Under the pieces are notes generated by a model that saw only the letters and a program-made list of their open reading frames with translations, was not told where the DNA came from and did not search any database. Shown here piece after piece: positions 43,619 to 51,548 of a stretch of 64,000 nt of DNA. The translations under genes and the position numbers were made by a program. The DNA is from Streptomyces sp. ADI96-02 (lineage in GTDB: Bacteria; Actinomycetota; Actinomycetes; Streptomycetales; Streptomycetaceae). Each line of letters opens with the position of its first letter. The first letter of the stretch is position 1. Location: NCBI RefSeq assembly GCF_003846185.1, contig NZ_ML123034.1:5104194-5168193 (forward strand). Reading direction: 5' to 3'.

Positions 43619-45139
43619 ATGAGCAGCGGCAACCGGAGCGAAGCAGTGGACGTCAAGAAGAGCTACGAGGTGCGCACCTACGGGTGCCAGATGAACGTCC
43701 ACGACTCCGAACGGCTGTCGGGTCTCCTGGAGGACGCCGGATACGTCCGCGCCCCCGAAGGGGCCGACGGCGACGCCGACGTCGTCGTCTTCAACACCTG
43801 CGCGGTGCGCGAGAACGCCGACAACAAGCTGTACGGCAACCTCGGCCGGCTCGCCCCGATGAAGACGAAGCGCCCCGGCATGCAGATCGCCGTCGGCGGC
43901 TGCCTCGCGCAGAAGGACCGCGACACCATCGTGCGGCGCGCCCCCTGGGTGGACGTCGTCTTCGGCACGCACAACATCGGCAAACTCCCCGTGCTGCTGG
44001 AGCGCGCCCGGATCCAGGACGAGGCGCAGATCGAGATCGCCGAGTCCCTGGAGGCGTTCCCCTCCACGCTGCCCACCCGCCGCGAGTCCGCCTACGCCGC
44101 GTGGGTCTCCATCTCCGTGGGCTGCAACAACACCTGCACCTTCTGCATCGTCCCCGCCCTGCGCGGGAAGGAGAAGGACCGCCGCACCGGCGACATCCTG
44201 GCCGAGATCGAGGCCCTGGTCGCCGAAGGGGTGTCCGAGATCACCCTGCTCGGCCAGAACGTCAACGCGTACGGCTCCGACATCGGCGACCGCGAGGCGT
44301 TCTCCAAGCTGCTGCGCGCCTGCGGGCGAATCGAGGGACTGGAGCGGGTCCGCTTCACCTCCCCGCACCCCCGCGACTTCACCGACGACGTCATCGCCGC
44401 CATGGCCGAGACGCCGAACGTGATGCCGCAGCTCCACATGCCGATGCAGTCCGGATCGGACCGGGTCCTGAAGGCGATGCGCCGCTCCTACCGGCAGGAA
44501 CGCTTCCTAGGGATCATCACGAAGGTGCGCGCCGCGATGCCCGACGCCGCCATCTCCACCGACATCATCGTCGGCTTCCCCGGCGAGACCGAGGAGGACT
44601 TCCAGCAGACGATGCACGCGGTCCGCGAGGCCCGTTTCGCCAACGCCTTCACCTTCCAGTACTCCAAGCGCCCCGGCACCCCGGCCGCCGACATGGACGG
44701 GCAGGTCCCGAAGGAGGTCGTCCAGGAGCGGTACATGCGGCTGTCCGCCCTCCAGGAGGAGATCTCCTGGGAGGAGAACAAGAAACAGGTCGGCCGCACC
44801 CTGGAGATCATGGTCGCCGAGGGCGAGGGCCGGAAGGACGGCGCGACCCACCGGCTCTCCGGGCGCGCGCCCGACAACCGCCTCGTCCACTTCACCAAGC
44901 CCGAGCAGGACGTGCGCCCCGGCGACGTGGTGACCGTGGACATCACCTACGCCGCCCCGCACCACCTGCTCGCCGAGGGCACGCCGCTCGCCGTGCGGTC
45001 CACCCGCGCGGGCGACGCCTGGGCGAAGCGCAACACGGCAGCCGCCGCCAAGCCCGCCGGCGTGATGCTCGGCCTGCCCGGCATCGGCGCCCCGGCCCCT
45101 CTGCCGGCCGTCGCGGCGACGGGCTGCGGACGCGACTGA
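43619..45139 (+). CDS. miaB: tRNA-2-methylthio-N6-dimethylallyladenosine synthase MiaB
   Basis: A 506-residue radical-SAM methylthiotransferase acting on i6A37 of tRNA. N-terminal cluster cysteines are in RTYGCQMNVHDSE, VFNTCAVRENA and VGGCLAQKD; the radical-SAM cysteines are C169, C173 and C176 in CNNTCTFC. A TRAM domain lies near 400-470, followed by a 35-residue Ala/Pro tail. It works after MiaA, encoded 1.6 kb downstream. TACCCT lies 6 nt before the ATG, so the mRNA is probably leaderless. Confidence 0.95.
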   Translation: MSSGNRSEAVDVKKSYEVRTYGCQMNVHDSERLSGLLEDAGYVRAPEGADGDADVVVFNTCAVRENADNKLYGNLGRLAPMKTKRPGMQIAVGGCLAQKDRDTIVRRAPWVDVVFGTHNIGKLPVLLERARIQDEAQIEIAESLEAFPSTLPTRRESAYAAWVSISVGCNNTCTFCIVPALRGKEKDRRTGDILAEIEALVAEGVSEITLLGQNVNAYGSDIGDREAFSKLLRACGRIEGLERVRFTSPHPRDFTDDVIAAMAETPNVMPQLHMPMQSGSDRVLKAMRRSYRQERFLGIITKVRAAMPDAAISTDIIVGFPGETEEDFQQTMHAVREARFANAFTFQYSKRPGTPAADMDGQVPKEVVQERYMRLSALQEEISWEENKKQVGRTLEIMVAEGEGRKDGATHRLSGRAPDNRLVHFTKPEQDVRPGDVVTVDITYAAPHHLLAEGTPLAVRSTRAGDAWAKRNTAAAAKPAGVMLGLPGIGAPAPLPAVAATGCGRD

Positions 45140-45140
45140 C

Positions 45141-45173
45141 GTCCCGTCGCGCGGCGCGACCGCGCGACGGGAC
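45141..45173 (+). terminator. miaB terminator and adjoining GC repeats
   Basis: GTCCCGTCGCGCG and its complement form a perfect 13-bp stem with a 7-nt loop, starting 2 bp after the miaB stop. The 3' arm region CGCGCGACGGGACGGGACGG (45161-45180) recurs exactly at 45236-45255, with GCGGCGACCGGGCCG copies between. The 252-bp gap to the next gene holds nothing else. Confidence 0.8.
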
Positions 45174-45391
45174 GGGACGGCGACGCGACTGACCTCCCGC
45201 GCGGCGACCGGGCCGTGACCGCGCGGCGACCGGGCCGCGCGACGGGACGGGACGGCACGACCGGGCCGTTGGGTGCGGGGCGCCCGGTGGGCCTCAGCCG
45301 TCCGACCCGGAGGCCGGCGGCTGCTCGCCCCTCGCCGGCCGCGCACCCCTGACGGCGGACTCGCGGCCTACCGGCAAGTACGCTGACCGGC

Positions 45392-46117
45392 ATGCTTGCC
45401 GCCGCCGCCGTGTGCCCCTGCCCGCCGCTCCTGGTGCCCGAGGTCGCCGCCGGAGCCGCGCCCGAGCTCGACCGCGCACGGGCCGCGTGCCTGGACGCGC
45501 TGGGCGTGCTCGCCGCCGCGCGCCCCGACCTGCTGATCGTGGTCGCACCGGCCGACGACGACCGCGCCGGCGCCTATCCGGCGGGAACGACCGGCTCCTT
45601 CCGCGGGTTCGGCGTCGCCCTCGACGTCACGCTGGGCCCGCCCGCCGAGGGCGGCCCGGCCGACCCGGAGCACCGGCCGCTGCCGGCCTCCCTCGCCGTG
45701 GCCGGGTGGCTGCTGGAGCGGGCCCGCTGGGCGAACGCCCCGGTCGAAGGGCTCGCGCTGCCGGAACGCCTGTCCGCTGCCGACTGCGTACGGGCCGGGC
45801 AGGAGACCGCCGCCCGTGCCGACCGGGTGGCGCTCCTGGTGATGGGCGACGGCAGCGCCTGCCGCTCGCTCAAGGCGCCCGGCTACCTCGACGAGCGGGC
45901 CGCCGCGTTCGACGCGGAGGCCACCGCCGCGCTCGGCTCCGCGGACCTCGACGCCCTGGCCGCCCTGGACGCGACCCTCGCGTACGAGCTGAAGGCGGCC
46001 GGCCGCGCCCCCTGGCAGCTTCTGGCCGGTGCCGCGCGGGGGGCCGGTCTCGGCAGCCGGCTGCTGTACGAGGACGCCCCGTACGGGGTCGGCTACACCG
46101 TCGCCGCCTGGTCGTGA
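45392..46117 (+). CDS. LigB-like class III extradiol dioxygenase domain protein
   Basis: A 241-residue protein resembling the LigB/AMMECR1-associated class III extradiol dioxygenase fold (MLAAAAVCPCPPLLVPEVA start, LLIVVAPADDD). The metal-binding histidines of true extradiol enzymes are not apparent, so catalysis is doubtful. It lies between miaB and miaA, a placement I recall as conserved in Streptomyces. TACGCT lies 7 nt before the ATG with no Shine-Dalgarno, indicating a leaderless mRNA. Confidence 0.72.
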   Translation: MLAAAAVCPCPPLLVPEVAAGAAPELDRARAACLDALGVLAAARPDLLIVVAPADDDRAGAYPAGTTGSFRGFGVALDVTLGPPAEGGPADPEHRPLPASLAVAGWLLERARWANAPVEGLALPERLSAADCVRAGQETAARADRVALLVMGDGSACRSLKAPGYLDERAAAFDAEATAALGSADLDALAALDATLAYELKAAGRAPWQLLAGAARGAGLGSRLLYEDAPYGVGYTVAAWS

Positions 46118-46124
46118 GACGGCG

Positions 46125-46162
46125 GACGGCGGTGACCGGCACGGAGCCCGGTCACCGCCGTC
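46125..46162. terminator. bidirectional terminator, LigB-like gene / antitoxin gene
   Basis: GACGGCGGTGACCGG and its exact complement form a 15-bp stem with an 8-nt loop, placed between two convergent stop codons. Confidence 0.88.
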
Positions 46163-46178
46163 GGTGCCGTCACGCGGA

Positions 46179-46487
46179 TCAGTGGGAGGGAGGCGGCGGG
46201 GGCGTGTTTCCCGGCGCGGGCGGCGGGGGAGGCGTGCCTCCCGGGGAGGCCGGAGGCGGCGGAGGGGTGGTGCCCCCGTCCCGGTGACCGAGCCGGTCGA
46301 CGGCGTCCTTGGCCTTGCGCGTCCCGGTGCCGATCTTGTCGCTGTATTTGCCCTTGGTCTTCTGGTCGACCGTGCGCGCGGCCCTGTCCAGGCCCTGCTC
46401 GATCTTGCCCCCGTGCTGCTGCGCGAGGTCTCCGACCTTGTCCTTGGCCGGTGCCAGCTTGGCCTTCAGGTTGTCCAGGAACCCCAT
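46179..46487 (-). CDS. MT0933-like (Rv0909-type) antitoxin family protein
   Basis: A 102-residue protein. Residues 1-65 are amphipathic and Lys-rich (MGFLDNLKAKLAPAKDKVGD, LDRAARTVDQKTKGKYSDK), the profile of the MT0933-like antitoxin family. Residues 70-102 are a Pro/Gly tail with three runs of four to five prolines. No toxin gene is adjacent, so it is an orphan and the antitoxin label is by family only. It is divergent from miaA across 232 bp containing a palindrome and direct repeats. Confidence 0.78.
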   Translation of the reverse strand: MGFLDNLKAKLAPAKDKVGDLAQQHGGKIEQGLDRAARTVDQKTKGKYSDKIGTGTRKAKDAVDRLGHRDGGTTPPPPPASPGGTPPPPPAPGNTPPPPPSH

Positions 46488-46569
46488 GGGTCACCTTCCG
46501 TGCGGTGAGGACTGTCGGGAGAGGGCTCTCCCCGCGTCCATTGTGCGTCACCTGTCCGCTCCCGCCGCT

Positions 46570-46597
46570 TTTACGCGTCGGCCGGGCGACGCGTAAA
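46570..46597. promoter_or_regulatory. 11-bp inverted repeat between the antitoxin gene and miaA
   Basis: TTTACGCGTCG and its exact complement flank GCCGGG. It lies 82 bp upstream of the antitoxin start and 122 bp upstream of miaA, in the 5' region of both divergent genes, so an operator is more likely than a terminator. An antitoxin autoregulatory site is one possibility. Confidence 0.5.
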
Positions 46598-46603
46598 TGT
46601 TCG

Positions 46604-46673
46604 CGACGACCGCTCCGCCGGGCATCCGGGGCCACGCGTGACGCCGTCGACGACCGCTCCGCCGGGAATCCGG
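46604..46673. repeat. 26-bp direct repeat pair in the antitoxin-miaA gap
   Basis: A 26-bp sequence at 46604-46629, beginning CGACGACCGCTCCGCCGGG, recurs at 46648-46673 with one mismatch. The 18 bp between copies are unrelated. The copies lie downstream of the 11-bp palindrome on the miaA side. Confidence 0.7.
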
Positions 46674-46719
46674 TCGCATCCCGTTCGGGAACGTTCCGGC
46701 GCTTTGGGAGACTGTGCCC

Positions 46720-47658
46720 GTGACCCCTCCTGTTCCCGCACCGCGTGTCATCACCGTCGTCGGCCCCACCGCGGCCGGAAAGTCCGATCTGGGCGTGTTC
46801 CTCGCCCAGCGGCTCGGCGGCGAGGTGATCAACGCCGACTCCATGCAGCTCTACCGGGGGATGGACATCGGGACGGCGAAGCTCACCGTCGCCGAGCGCG
46901 ACGGCGTGCCGCACCGACTGCTGGACATCTGGGACGTCACCGAGGCCGCCAGCGTCGCCGAGTACCAGCGCCTCGCCCGGCGGGAGATCGACCGGCTGCT
47001 CGCCGAGGGACGCACGCCCGTCCTGGTCGGCGGCTCCGGGCTGTACGTGAAGGGCGCCGTCGACGCCCTGGAGTTCCCCGGCACCGACCCCGAGGTGCGC
47101 GCCGCACTCGAACAGGAACTGGCGGAGCGGGGCCCCGGCGCGCTGCACGCCCGGCTCGCCGCCGCCGACCCGGACGCCGCCCGCTCCATCCTGGCGGGCA
47201 ACGGCCGCCGGATCGTACGGGCGCTCGAAGTCATCGAGATCACCGGCAAACCCTTCACCGCCAACCTCCCCGGCGAGGAACCCGTCTACGACGCCGTGCA
47301 GATCGGCGTCGGCGTCGACCGCCCCGAACTGGACGAACGCATCGCCCGGCGCGTCGACCGGATGTGGGAGGACGGCCTGGTCGACGAGGTCCGCGACCTG
47401 GAGGCGGCCGGGCTGCGCGAGGGCCTCACCGCCTCCCGGGCCCTTGGCTACCAGCAGATCCTGGCGGCGCTCGCGGGGGAGTGCACCGAGGCCGAGGCGC
47501 GCGCCGAGACCGTCCGCGCCACCAAGCGCTTCGCACGCCGGCAGGAGTCCTGGTTCCGCCGCGACCCGCGCGTCCGATGGCTCGGCGGCGGGCACCGTGA
47601 CCGGGCGGAACTCCCGCACCGGGCGCTGGCGTTGGTCGAACGGGCGGTCACAGCCTGA
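46720..47658 (+). CDS. miaA: tRNA dimethylallyltransferase MiaA
   Basis: A 312-residue enzyme that adds dimethylallyl to A37 of tRNAs reading UNN codons, the substrate of MiaB. The P-loop is VVGPTAAGKSDLG, followed by VINADSMQLYRGMDIGTAK, the swinging LVGGSGLYVKGAVD and C-terminal RATKRFARRQESWFRR. GTG 46720 is preferred to 46714 because GGGAG lies 9 nt upstream. It is in the usual actinobacterial cluster with miaB and dapF. Confidence 0.94.
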   Translation: MTPPVPAPRVITVVGPTAAGKSDLGVFLAQRLGGEVINADSMQLYRGMDIGTAKLTVAERDGVPHRLLDIWDVTEAASVAEYQRLARREIDRLLAEGRTPVLVGGSGLYVKGAVDALEFPGTDPEVRAALEQELAERGPGALHARLAAADPDAARSILAGNGRRIVRALEVIEITGKPFTANLPGEEPVYDAVQIGVGVDRPELDERIARRVDRMWEDGLVDEVRDLEAAGLREGLTASRALGYQQILAALAGECTEAEARAETVRATKRFARRQESWFRRDPRVRWLGGGHRDRAELPHRALALVERAVTA

Positions 47659-47765
47659 TCACGTGATGGCATCGGGACGCCCTGCCCGTCAATTCGGCGC
47701 CCCCGGGCGTGCCATCATCGAGCATCGATCCGTCAGTGGAGTCCGAGTTGGGAGGGCGCGTGGCG

Positions 47766-48218
47766 ATGGAGGCCGGCCCTCGCGACACGGAGCAGCGCGA
47801 CACAGAGCAGGACGCCCTGCCGACACGGCACCTCGCCGGGCGGCTGAGCCCCGACGGCCCCGATGAGCAGCCGGTGGCCCAGGAGGTCGAGGTCGAGCTC
47901 CGTCCCGCCCGCAGGCTCCGGATCTGGCAGCTCGCGCCCATCGTCATGCTGGCGGCGCTCGGCTCCCTGATGTTCGCCTTCCCGCTCGCCTTCGAGTTCG
48001 GCGGCGGCGGAGCCGTCGTTGCCATGCTGGGGCTGCTGATCAGCTGCTGCGCGGCCGGCTGGGGCATGATGGCGGCCCGCCGCGTCGGCCACACCTGGCC
48101 CGGCCTCCCCGCCCGCGGCTCGGGCGAGCGCCCCGACTGGCGCGTGATCGCCCTGTACGCCGCCGTGGGCGTCGGCCTGGTCGCCCTCGCCGTCTGGCGC
48201 GTCGCCCGGCTGCGCTGA
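47766..48218 (+). CDS. small membrane protein
   Basis: A 150-residue protein of unknown function. The first 60 residues are hydrophilic and acidic; three hydrophobic segments follow (about 55-78, 80-100 and 124-143), including LAPIVMLAALGSLMFAFPL. GGGAGG (47750-47755) serves either the ATG at 47766 or a GTG at 47760. It lies between miaA and dapF on the same strand and may be cotranscribed with neither, since dapF has its own -10 box. Confidence 0.7.
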   Translation: MEAGPRDTEQRDTEQDALPTRHLAGRLSPDGPDEQPVAQEVEVELRPARRLRIWQLAPIVMLAALGSLMFAFPLAFEFGGGGAVVAMLGLLISCCAAGWGMMAARRVGHTWPGLPARGSGERPDWRVIALYAAVGVGLVALAVWRVARLR

Positions 48219-48303
48219 GCGCCGCCGAGGGCCCGCGGCCCGTCCGGCCGATGCCGGGGTCCCGACCTCGCACGGTGTCGGCGGAGCCTCGTACAGTGGC
48301 CCT

Positions 48304-49176
48304 GTGAGCACCTCGCAGATCGCCTTCCTCAAGGGTCACGGCACCGAGAACGACTTCGTGATCGTCCCCGACCCGGACAACGCCCTCGCGCTGCCCGCGT
48401 CCGTGGTGGCGCGGCTCTGCGACCGCCGCGCCGGCATCGGCGCGGACGGCCTGCTGCACGTCGTCCGGTCGGCGGCCCACCCCGAGGCCCGCGAGCAGGC
48501 GGCCGAGGCCGAGTGGTTCATGGACTACCGCAACGCCGACGGCTCGATCGCCGAGATGTGCGGCAACGGCGTGCGCGTCTTCGCCCGCTACCTCCAGCGT
48601 GCCGGCCTCGTCGGCGACGGGGACCTCGCCGTAGCCACCCGGGGCGGCGTCAAGCGCGTGCATCTGGCGAAGAACGGCGACGTCACGGTCTCCATGGGCC
48701 GCGCCCTGTTCCCCGAGGACGGCGTCACCGTCACCGTCGGCGGTCGCAGCTGGCCCGCCCGCCACGTCAACATGGGCAATCCGCACGCGGTCGCCTTCGT
48801 GGACGACCTGGCGCACGCCGGAGACCTGCTCGCGCCCCCTCCCGTCACCCCCGCGAGCGCCTACCCCGACGGCGTGAACGTCGAGTTCGTGGTCGAGCGC
48901 GGACCGCGCCACGTGGCCCTGCGCGTCCACGAGCGGGGCTCCGGCGAGACCCGCTCCTGCGGCACCGGCGCGTGCGCGGTGGCCGTCGCCGCGGCCCGCA
49001 GGGACGGCGCCGACCCCGCCGTGACCGGGCTCCCCGCCACGTACACGGTGGACCTGCCCGGGGGCGTCCTGGTCATCACCGAGCACCCGGACGGGGAGAT
49101 CGACATGACCGGCCCCGCCGTGATCGTCGCCGAGGGCGTCGTCGACCCCGACTGGCTCGAAACAGTGATCGGCTAG
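48304..49176 (+). CDS. dapF: diaminopimelate epimerase DapF
   Basis: A 290-residue cofactor-independent epimerase converting LL- to meso-diaminopimelate. The two catalytic cysteines are C86 in EMCGNGVRVFARY and C219 in GSGETRSCGTGAC. Note that Streptomyces walls contain LL-DAP, so the meso product mainly feeds lysine synthesis. TACAGT lies 6 nt before the GTG, with no Shine-Dalgarno, indicating a leaderless transcript. Confidence 0.95.
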   Translation: MSTSQIAFLKGHGTENDFVIVPDPDNALALPASVVARLCDRRAGIGADGLLHVVRSAAHPEAREQAAEAEWFMDYRNADGSIAEMCGNGVRVFARYLQRAGLVGDGDLAVATRGGVKRVHLAKNGDVTVSMGRALFPEDGVTVTVGGRSWPARHVNMGNPHAVAFVDDLAHAGDLLAPPPVTPASAYPDGVNVEFVVERGPRHVALRVHERGSGETRSCGTGACAVAVAAARRDGADPAVTGLPATYTVDLPGGVLVITEHPDGEIDMTGPAVIVAEGVVDPDWLETVIG

Positions 49177-49317
49177 AGCTTCGCTCGAATGGGTGATCCG
49201 TTTCACGCTGAGCGAGAGGCGGACTGCGCCACGTGGTGGGGTCGGTAGCATCAAGCACCGGCCCGGAGAGGCATCCGTCTCTCCCCACCGCCGGTCGACG
49301 TCGCCGGAGGTGCCCCC

Positions 49318-51456
49318 ATGAGTGCAGAGGCAGCCGATCCCGCCGCCCCGCCGCGCAGGCGGAGCCGCCCCCGGATCGATCTCCGCAGACTGGGCCGGGT
49401 GGCGCTGCTCGGGCCGGTCTCCCGCGACCGCCTGCCCGCCGCGATCGGCCATGTCGCCGAGGCGCACCGCGCCCACCACCCGGACGCCGACCTGACGATC
49501 CTGCACCGGGCCTACGTCCTCGCGGAGTCCTCGCACCGCGGCCAGATGCGCAAGAGCGGCGAGCCGTACATCACGCACCCGCTGGCCGTGACGCTGATCC
49601 TCGCCGCACTCGGCGCCGAGACCACCACCCTGACCGCCTCCCTCCTCCACGACACCGTCGAGGACACCGAGGTGACCCTCGACCAGGTGCGCGAGGAGTT
49701 CGGCGAGGAGGTCTGCTACCTCGTCGACGGCGTCACCAAACTCGAAAAGGTCGACTACGGGGCCGCCGCCGAACCCGAGACCTTCCGCAAGATGCTCGTC
49801 GCCACCGGCAACGACGTCCGGGTCATGTCGATCAAACTCGCCGACCGACTGCACAACATGCGCACCCTCGGCGTGATGCGGCCCGAGAAGCAGGCCAGGA
49901 TCGCCAAGGTCACCCGGGACGTGCTCATCCCGCTCGCCGAACGGCTCGGCGTACAGGCGCTCAAGACCGAGCTGGAGGACCTGGTCTTCGCCATCCTGCA
50001 CCCCGACGCGTACGAGGAGACACGGCGTCTGTCGACCGCCGCCTCCGGCGCCGACGACGCGCTGCCCGCCATCGCCGACAGCGTCCGCCACACCCTGCGC
50101 GAGGCGGACATCAGTGCCGAAGTCCTCATCAGACCAAGGCACTTCGTGTCCCTGCACCGGGTCCGCAGGAAACGCGGCGAGCTGCGCTCGACCGACTTCG
50201 GCCGGCTGCTCGTCCTGGTCGGCGAGGACGCGGACTGCTACGCCGTCCTCGGCGAACTGCACACCTGCTTCACGCCGGTCGTCTCCGAGTTCAAGGACTT
50301 CATCGCCGCGCCCAAGTTCAACCTGTACCAGTCCCTGCACACCGCTGTCGTCGGACCCGACGGCGCGGTGGCCGAAGTCCTCATCCGCACGCACCGGATG
50401 CACAAGGTCGCCGAGGCGGGCGTCGTCGCCCTCGGCAATCCGTACGCGCACGACGCCGCCGCCCAGCAGACCGAACCCTCCGACGGCGAACGCGCCGACC
50501 CCACCCGACCCGGCTGGCTCTCCCGGCTGCTGGACTGGCAGCAGTCCGCCACCGACCCGGACACCTTCTGGACCACGCTCCGCGCCGACCTCGCCCAGGA
50601 CCGCGAGATCACCGTCTTCCGCACCGACGGCGGAACCCTCGGGCTGCCCGCCGGGGCGAGCTGCGTGGACGCCGCCTACGCGCAGTACGGCGACCGGGCG
50701 CACACCTGCATCGGGGCCCGGGTCAACGGCCGCCTCGCCACCCTCGGCACCCAGCTCAGCGACGGCGACACCGTGCAGCTCCTGCTCGCCCAGGACACCG
50801 CCTCGGGCCCCTCGCCCGACTGGCTGGACCACGCCCGCACCCCCGCCGCCCGGATCGCGATCACCGGCTGGCTCACCGACCACCCCGACCACGAGCCCGG
50901 CGCGGAACCGGGCGACCGCGGCCGGCGCTCCGCCGGTGCCGCGCCGGTCCCCGCCCCGCCCCGCTCCCGGTCCGGCGCACGCGCCGCGAACGTCCTGGTC
51001 GACGGCCCTGAGGCCCCCGTGCGCCTGGCCGGCTGCTGCACCCCGGTACCCCCCGACGACGTCGTCGGCTTCCCCGTCCGCGGCGGAGCCGTCACCGTGC
51101 ACCGCCGGGAGTGCGCCGCCGTGGCCCGCATGCGCGACACCGGCCGCGCACCGGTCGCCGCCCGATGGCGGGACGACGAGGACGGCTGGAGCGACACGGC
51201 CGCCTGCCGGGTCACGCTCGTCGCCGAGTCCTTCGGACGGCCCCGGCTGCTCGCCGACCTCACCGAGGCGATCGCGACCGCCGACGCGGCGATCGTCTCC
51301 GCGAACGTCGAGCCGCCCAGTGAACAGCGCGTCCGGCACACCTACACCCTCCAACTCCCCGACGCCGCCGGGCTGCCCGCCCTGATGCGCGCGATGCGCG
51401 AGGTCGCCGGGGTCTACGACGTCAGCCGCGCCCAGCACCCGGCCGCCGCCGGCTGA
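49318..51456 (+). CDS. rshA: RSH-family (p)ppGpp enzyme RshA
   Basis: A 712-residue RelA/SpoT homologue. The HD hydrolase domain is intact (SSHRGQMRKSGEPYITHPLA, H111-D112 in LLHDTVEDTEV). The synthetase domain is divergent: the usual R-x-K-xx-S G-loop and I-R-I strand are replaced by RPRHFVSLHRVRRKRG and FGRLLVLV, although EFKDFIAAPKFNLYQSLHT is conserved. TGS (about 440-490) and a C-terminal ACT domain (about 630-710) follow. It matches S. coelicolor RshA, the second RSH beside RelA, so hydrolysis is the safer prediction. GGAGGTG precedes the ATG by 5 nt. Confidence 0.88.
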   Translation: MSAEAADPAAPPRRRSRPRIDLRRLGRVALLGPVSRDRLPAAIGHVAEAHRAHHPDADLTILHRAYVLAESSHRGQMRKSGEPYITHPLAVTLILAALGAETTTLTASLLHDTVEDTEVTLDQVREEFGEEVCYLVDGVTKLEKVDYGAAAEPETFRKMLVATGNDVRVMSIKLADRLHNMRTLGVMRPEKQARIAKVTRDVLIPLAERLGVQALKTELEDLVFAILHPDAYEETRRLSTAASGADDALPAIADSVRHTLREADISAEVLIRPRHFVSLHRVRRKRGELRSTDFGRLLVLVGEDADCYAVLGELHTCFTPVVSEFKDFIAAPKFNLYQSLHTAVVGPDGAVAEVLIRTHRMHKVAEAGVVALGNPYAHDAAAQQTEPSDGERADPTRPGWLSRLLDWQQSATDPDTFWTTLRADLAQDREITVFRTDGGTLGLPAGASCVDAAYAQYGDRAHTCIGARVNGRLATLGTQLSDGDTVQLLLAQDTASGPSPDWLDHARTPAARIAITGWLTDHPDHEPGAEPGDRGRRSAGAAPVPAPPRSRSGARAANVLVDGPEAPVRLAGCCTPVPPDDVVGFPVRGGAVTVHRRECAAVARMRDTGRAPVAARWRDDEDGWSDTAACRVTLVAESFGRPRLLADLTEAIATADAAIVSANVEPPSEQRVRHTYTLQLPDAAGLPALMRAMREVAGVYDVSRAQHPAAAG

Positions 51457-51492
51457 CCCGGCACGCCCCGCCCGCTCCGTGAGCCCGTTCGG

Positions 51493-51511
51493 GTGGCGCG
51501 GCGCGCGCCAC
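51493..51511 (+). terminator. rshA terminator
   Basis: GTGGCGCG and its complement form an 8-bp stem with a 3-nt loop, 36 bp after the rshA stop and 37 bp before the M1 peptidase start. Confidence 0.65.
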
Positions 51512-51548
51512 CGACGCCGGACGTGCCGCGCGCTGATAGCGGTAGTCC

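Noticed and set aside
45141..45391. CRISPR-like repeats after miaB
   Set aside because: The repeats are short GC-rich duplications with irregular spacing and no spacers or cas genes; no CRISPR array exists in the window.
46179..46487. Complete toxin-antitoxin pair
   Set aside because: Only the antitoxin-like gene is present; neighbours are a LigB-like gene and miaA, neither a toxin.
47659..47725. Hairpin GATGGCA/TGCCATC after miaA as a terminator
   Set aside because: The 7-bp arms are about 40 nt apart and the intervening structure is weak; not convincing as a terminator.
48040..51438. 1132-codon minus frame over dapF and rshA
   Set aside because: Gly/Val/Arg/Asp-rich shadow of two recognised genes, with no conserved motif.
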